In this document: in pieces, positions 6,119-11,308 of the stretch
How positions within the stretch are numbered: the first letter of the stretch is position 1
Layout of the letters: each line of letters starts with the position of its first letter
Assembly: GCA_001275005.1 (NCBI GenBank)
Contig: JWZX01001477.1
Span: 1-11,308 of the forward strand
Length of the DNA stretch: 11,308 nt
Source of the DNA: Chrysochromulina tobinii
Lineage: Eukaryota > Haptophyta > Prymnesiales > Chrysochromulinaceae
Direction: 5' to 3'
Notes under the pieces: model-generated
Seen by the model: the letters and a program-made list of their open reading frames with translations, nothing else
Told to the model about the DNA's origin: nothing
The model's database searches: none
Made by a program: the position numbers and the translations under genes

Positions 6119-7531
6119 TCACCACATACTCTTTGGACAATGCATGCCCAGCCAAACATCCCGGCAAGTGTCGCAGTAGTACACATCGCTGTCAGCGTCG
6201 TCCTCGGGCTCGTGGGTGAGGTCGCGCGTGTCCCCACACGCCGCGCACACATCGCTGTCGCACAGTCGATGGCCATCGTCAACATCGCACGCCTCGCAAC
6301 GCGATGCGCCGGCGCGCGACTCAGCGTGGGGCCGGGCGTGTTTGCTGCAGTATACCTCGCCGCTCTGGAGCGGGTTGGCGCCGATGTGGCTCTGCCAGCT
6401 TGTAACCCAGCACCGCACTCCGCTCCGCTTCTGGCCCTCGCAACGCACGAACGGGAAGCACTGGCATGCATGCAACTGGCAGAACCGCCCGCCAGTCCGG
6501 AGCGGATTGGCGTCTGGGTACGGCGAACGGTTTGTGATCATGCACGCCCGACGGCGGCTGGTCACACCGGCGCAACGGATGAGGTCCAAGGCTTGAAGTG
6601 TGTGTAAACTGCATAACTCGGCACCATCCCTCAGTGGGGCGGCCGCGTGATAGGCAGACTGACTGAACACACGACAGCGCATGCCTTTCTTGGTGAGCCC
6701 CGCGCACTGCGTGCCTGTGAATTTGTCGGGCTGATGGTGGGTGCAGAAGTGACTGCCACCGCGGAGTGGTGCGGCGTCGAAGAATGGGCTGCTGCGTTTG
6801 ACGGCGCACATTGTGCCACGTTGCGTCGTGCCCTCGCAGCACCTTGAGTCTACGTGCATCGATTCTTCCAGAGCATAGGGTTGCGGCGGCAGGCTCAAGT
6901 GAGAGATGGCGGCTGCCTCAGCAGCGGAAAAGACGGGCGCTGGTCGTTGTGGCGAAGCTCGCGGAGTTCGCGAAGCTCGCGATGCTCGCGAAGCTCGCGG
7001 AGCAGGTGGCGACGGCGGAGCAGGTGGCGACGGCGAAGCTGGTGGTGGTGGCGGAGTAGCAGCGTGTGACGCCTTTCGCCTCAGTCGCCACGCGATGGCT
7101 CGTGCTGCAGAGGCGGCGGCCCGTTCCACAGAGCGCATTACGCTCTCTTTTTTTCTCGCTGCAGCGTGTGCGCTGGCGTGTGCATCGCATTCGCTGTTGT
7201 GCACGGCTGCTGACTTGCAAGCGGGCTGGTGGTGGCAGAGGAATTGTCGGTCGTGATCGACGGTGCTATTGGCATCTATCACATCGGCCTCGTCGAAGAG
7301 CTGCCGAAGCTGTGGCAGCCAGCGCCTGCGCACATTCGTGTTCGGGTGGACTCCGAAAGCACGATTGGCGTCTTTGTCGCTCGTGAACTGCTCGCCAGCG
7401 TAGAGCGCGATGGCGCACGCGATCGTTGCAATTTCGGTTCTTGTTGCCAGCTTGCCTTGGACGTACTCAGCGGCCTGCAACCTCTTGAGGAAATTGCGTG
7501 CTTCGCGCTGCTCGCTCTCCGAAGGTCGCAT
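6119..7531 (-). CDS. Protein with four 44-residue zinc-binding repeats and a Cys-rich C-terminus
   Basis: This is a 470-residue protein of unrecognised family. Residues 1-85 are helical and resemble a helix-turn-helix or cyclin-box-like region (inference). A short C/H cluster lies at 99-117. Residues 159-200 are a Pro/Ala/Ser/Arg linker built on 9-bp DNA repeats. Four units then follow with exactly 44-residue period: C232/C242/C263/H266, C276/C286/C307/H310, C320/C330/C351/H354 and C364/C374/C395/H398. Each is C-x9-C-x20-C-x2-H with a conserved PL[RQ]xG before the last pair, which implies one zinc per unit. The tail (412-465) holds C412, C415, C424, C429, C432, C453, C456, H464 and C465, suggesting a cross-brace or treble-clef domain. 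A nucleic-acid or protein-binding role is likely. The ATG at 7531 follows the previous gene by 84 bp. A GTATGT donor at 6129 and an acceptor at 6074 could replace the last residues by splicing (56-nt intron). Confidence 0.75.
   Translation of the reverse strand: MRPSESEQREARNFLKRLQAAEYVQGKLATRTEIATIACAIALYAGEQFTSDKDANRAFGVHPNTNVRRRWLPQLRQLFDEADVIDANSTVDHDRQFLCHHQPACKSAAVHNSECDAHASAHAAARKKESVMRSVERAAASAARAIAWRLRRKASHAATPPPPPASPSPPAPPSPPAPRASRASRASRTPRASPQRPAPVFSAAEAAAISHLSLPPQPYALEESMHVDSRCCEGTTQRGTMCAVKRSSPFFDAAPLRGGSHFCTHHQPDKFTGTQCAGLTKKGMRCRVFSQSAYHAAAPLRDGAELCSLHTLQALDLIRCAGVTSRRRACMITNRSPYPDANPLRTGGRFCQLHACQCFPFVRCEGQKRSGVRCWVTSWQSHIGANPLQSGEVYCSKHARPHAESRAGASRCEACDVDDGHRLCDSDVCAACGDTRDLTHEPEDDADSDVYYCDTCRDVWLGMHCPKSMW
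6952..7050. repeat. 9-bp minisatellite coding for the Pro/Ala/Arg linker
   Basis: Eleven consecutive 9-mers, such as GCGAAGCTC, GCGGAGCAG and GTGGCGACG, fill 6952-7050, including an 18-bp pair repeated exactly (6997-7014 and 7015-7032). Because the unit is a multiple of three, length changes keep the frame. On the minus strand it encodes the ASR and PPAP repeats between the N-terminal domain and the zinc repeats. Confidence 0.8.
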
Positions 7532-7595
7532 GGGCGCGCCGCGAAAATCCGTCCATGAAGTTTCGTCTGATCAGCGTGTTGATGCAGTGTTTCGT

Positions 7596-7603
7596 CATAT
7601 ATG
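7596..7603 (-). promoter_or_regulatory. Possible TATA element of the zinc-repeat gene
   Basis: The palindrome CATATATG is the only AT-rich core in the 84-bp gap between the two minus-strand genes. It lies about 65 bp upstream of the ATG at 7531, a reasonable distance for a core promoter. The evidence is position and composition only. Confidence 0.25.
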
Positions 7604-7615
7604 GTTCGATGTAAT

Positions 7616-8860
7616 TCAATCGAATTCGAGAGGAAACCGATACATCCCAGCAAGGCCCAGATGCAGCTCGGCAAGAGGAACTCCATCAGCATGGTGTTCC
7701 GATGCGCGGGCCGCAACGCGCGCAAACTCAGCCGACGCCACGATGGAAAGTGGACATCCTAAGCTCAGCAGCATGCGCGCGCACAGCCCACACTGCCGTC
7801 CCACGTAGACGCTGATTCTCGGCAAAGCGTGCATCGACGTGGCCGTCACTTTCACAAGGTGCGAAAGCGCACGCTGCGGCAGCTCCGGGCTGGCGGTGAC
7901 ATTGTGCGGCAAACGATCAAGTCGCGCATCGCCGCGGCTGCAGGCTTGCATCACGCCGACGCAGCAGAACGCGCTTGTTTGGTCGTGCCATGCGGCGCAT
8001 TTGCCTTCGAGCGCGTGGTCGACCGTCGAGGCGTAGTAGTCGAAGGGCGGGGGATCGAGGTTGAGAGGGTCGTAGTACTCGAGCAAGCGGTCGTGACTGT
8101 TGAAGTAGCCAATCGGCGAAATCGGGCTCGTTATGAACGATTGGATCGAACGTGCCTTGGCCGCCACCGCCGCTTGGACTGCCGCGTCGCGCGTCGTTGC
8201 GGTCGCTGCATCCACCATCGCACGGGCCGCTGCTGCGGCCGCCGCTGCCTGTGCAGCCGCCGCCCGACGCTCCGCTTCTGCCAAGCACTCCGCCTCCCGA
8301 AGTTGTGCGACCTCTGCGGCGCTCGCCACGGCCGGTTCCTCGTCCTCGACTGGCCGCAGCTTGATCTCGCGGAGCAGCAGCGTGCGCGTGCCGTGCGCCA
8401 CCTGCCAGCGACCGCGCTCCGCATTCCACGGGCCGAGACAAGCAACAACGCCGTTGAGCTTCATTAGGTCGGCCGCCTCCGTGAGTCCAATAATGCGAAC
8501 GCGCATGCCTTGGCGCAGTGTCGACGAAGGTGCAGCAGGCGGTGGAGCGGGCGGCGCTGCAGCGCTCGGCTCGGTGGGCTCTGGCACGCCATCGGAGACC
8601 ATCGGTGCCGCGGGTGATCGCAGTGCGCGCCACATCCGCATGCGCAGCCGTGTACGACGGCGGTTCATATCGTCGGCTGGTCGCTTCCCCGAGCTCGACG
8701 CCCGCTCAAGTTCCTGCACCTCCGTCTCAAACTGTTTGTAAGCATCCAGGTGGCTGCACCGCGCCAGCAGATCGGCGAGAGGAACTTCATCTCCATGGCC
8801 GAATGCGCCAACCACAAAATCGTGGAGTTTCCCTGTAGGTTCACTGCTTGTTGAAGCCAT
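7616..8860 (-). CDS. Unrecognised protein with SH3-like segment and Ala-rich helix
   Basis: This 414-residue protein starts at the ATG at 8860; a five-codon longer frame would need a GTG start, which is unlikely in a eukaryote. The acidic helical N-terminus (residues 10-55, with EVPLADLLARC) is followed by an Arg-rich patch (66-81). A Pro/Ala linker (92-113) leads to a segment at about 116-170 containing GMRVRIIGL, LNGVVACLG and GRWQV, the strand pattern of small SH3-like or KOW-like barrels. Residues 180-237 form a long Ala-rich, probably coiled helix. The C-terminal part has scattered Cys and His (C288, H292, C299, C300, C307, C357, C360, C369) that may bind metal. The extreme C-terminus repeats a VPLAEL motif like that of the N-terminus. 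No catalytic motif is seen and the role is unknown. The gene has the same orientation as the downstream zinc-repeat gene. Confidence 0.65.
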   Translation of the reverse strand: MASTSSEPTGKLHDFVVGAFGHGDEVPLADLLARCSHLDAYKQFETEVQELERASSSGKRPADDMNRRRTRLRMRMWRALRSPAAPMVSDGVPEPTEPSAAAPPAPPPAAPSSTLRQGMRVRIIGLTEAADLMKLNGVVACLGPWNAERGRWQVAHGTRTLLLREIKLRPVEDEEPAVASAAEVAQLREAECLAEAERRAAAAQAAAAAAAARAMVDAATATTRDAAVQAAVAAKARSIQSFITSPISPIGYFNSHDRLLEYYDPLNLDPPPFDYYASTVDHALEGKCAAWHDQTSAFCCVGVMQACSRGDARLDRLPHNVTASPELPQRALSHLVKVTATSMHALPRISVYVGRQCGLCARMLLSLGCPLSIVASAEFARVAARASEHHADGVPLAELHLGLAGMYRFPLEFD

Positions 8861-9278
8861 GAGGCTTGGTCGCACGACTCGATTGTGCCGCTCGTCACCT
8901 GAACGTGTTCAAACAAAATCACGCAAAATGAGCGCTTCGAGGCGAGGCCGGGGGAAGGTGATGCCGCGTCGTGCGCTCGTCGCTCCAAGTGGAGCAAGCC
9001 TCAAATCGCCGCTCGCCGGCACGCCGGGCGCGCTGCGGCCTGCTCTTTTTGGCCGGCGGTGCCCGCCATGTCGAGGGCGGGGGGAGGTGGACGGCGGGGT
9101 GCGTTCGTCGGAGCAATCTGCCCTCTGTGGGGTGTGTCGACAACCAGGGGGCCTGAATTTCTTGTCTGTGAACCGCTGGACGCGGCCTTTCCACCCAAGA
9201 AACCGTTCACGCGACCTCACACACGGAGAGCGGCTCATGCCCTAACACACCGTGACTCTGGATGCGCGCTACCTACTG
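8861..9278. other. Spacer upstream of the SH3-like gene and 3' of the armadillo gene
   Basis: This 418-base GC-rich stretch has overlapping short frames on both strands, with composition typical of random open reading in GC-rich DNA. I found no RNA gene, clear promoter box or notable repeat. It should hold the 3' untranslated part of the armadillo/zinc-finger gene and the promoter of the gene starting at 8860. Confidence 0.55.

Positions 9279-11308
<2,030 letters not shown>

Noticed and set aside
7279-7725. Minus-strand frame of 148 codons with a hydrophobic start between the two minus-strand genes
   Set aside because: It overlaps the end of the SH3-like gene and the start of the zinc-repeat gene in another frame. 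The flanking frames are far longer and show domain structure, so this is a shadow.

Overview
The window looks like nuclear DNA of a GC-rich unicellular alga or similar protist. A haptophyte is my best guess, but this rests on overall style and not on a marker gene. Supporting signs are GT-AG introns inside one gene, multidomain proteins (EF-hand plus ADP-ribosyltransferase plus leucine-rich repeats; armadillo repeats plus C2H2 zinc fingers), long Ala/Pro-rich linkers, no Shine-Dalgarno sites and no operon logic. No rRNA, tRNA, CRISPR array or transposase was recognised.

Layout from left to right. Bases 1-148 (minus) hold the start of a possible secreted proline-rich protein that runs off the left edge. 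Bases 149-648 are non-coding and rich in inverted repeats. Bases 649-1335 (plus) encode an FkbM-family methyltransferase. Bases 1440-4821 (minus) hold open frames that I read as one three-exon gene. It would encode about 1042 residues: two EF-hands, an arginine-type ADP-ribosyltransferase domain with an intact R-S-ExE signature, a low-complexity linker and a leucine-rich-repeat tail. Both proposed introns (104 and 149 nt) are phase 0 and contain short tandem repeats.

Bases 4822-6118 form the largest non-coding stretch. It has a 9-bp hairpin, a perfect 116-bp tandem duplication, an AT-rich island with eight TATCA motifs spaced 10-12 bp apart, a TATA-like box and a hairpin. Bases 6119-7531 (minus) encode a zinc-binding protein with four units of exactly 44 residues, each with C-x9-C-x20-C-x2-H spacing. 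Bases 7616-8860 (minus) encode an unrecognised protein with an SH3-like segment and an Ala-rich helix. Bases 9279-11308 (minus) are the 3' part of a gene for tandem armadillo repeats followed by four C2H2 zinc fingers; it continues past the right edge.

The genes share no obvious pathway. Several carry binding or recognition modules (LRR, armadillo, zinc fingers) and one carries a protein-modifying enzyme fold, so signalling, gene regulation or innate-type recognition are reasonable guesses. The strongest unexplained items are the ART-LRR architecture, the 44-residue zinc repeat, the near-identical armadillo array that varies at its presumed ligand-contact positions, and the helically spaced TATCA cluster.
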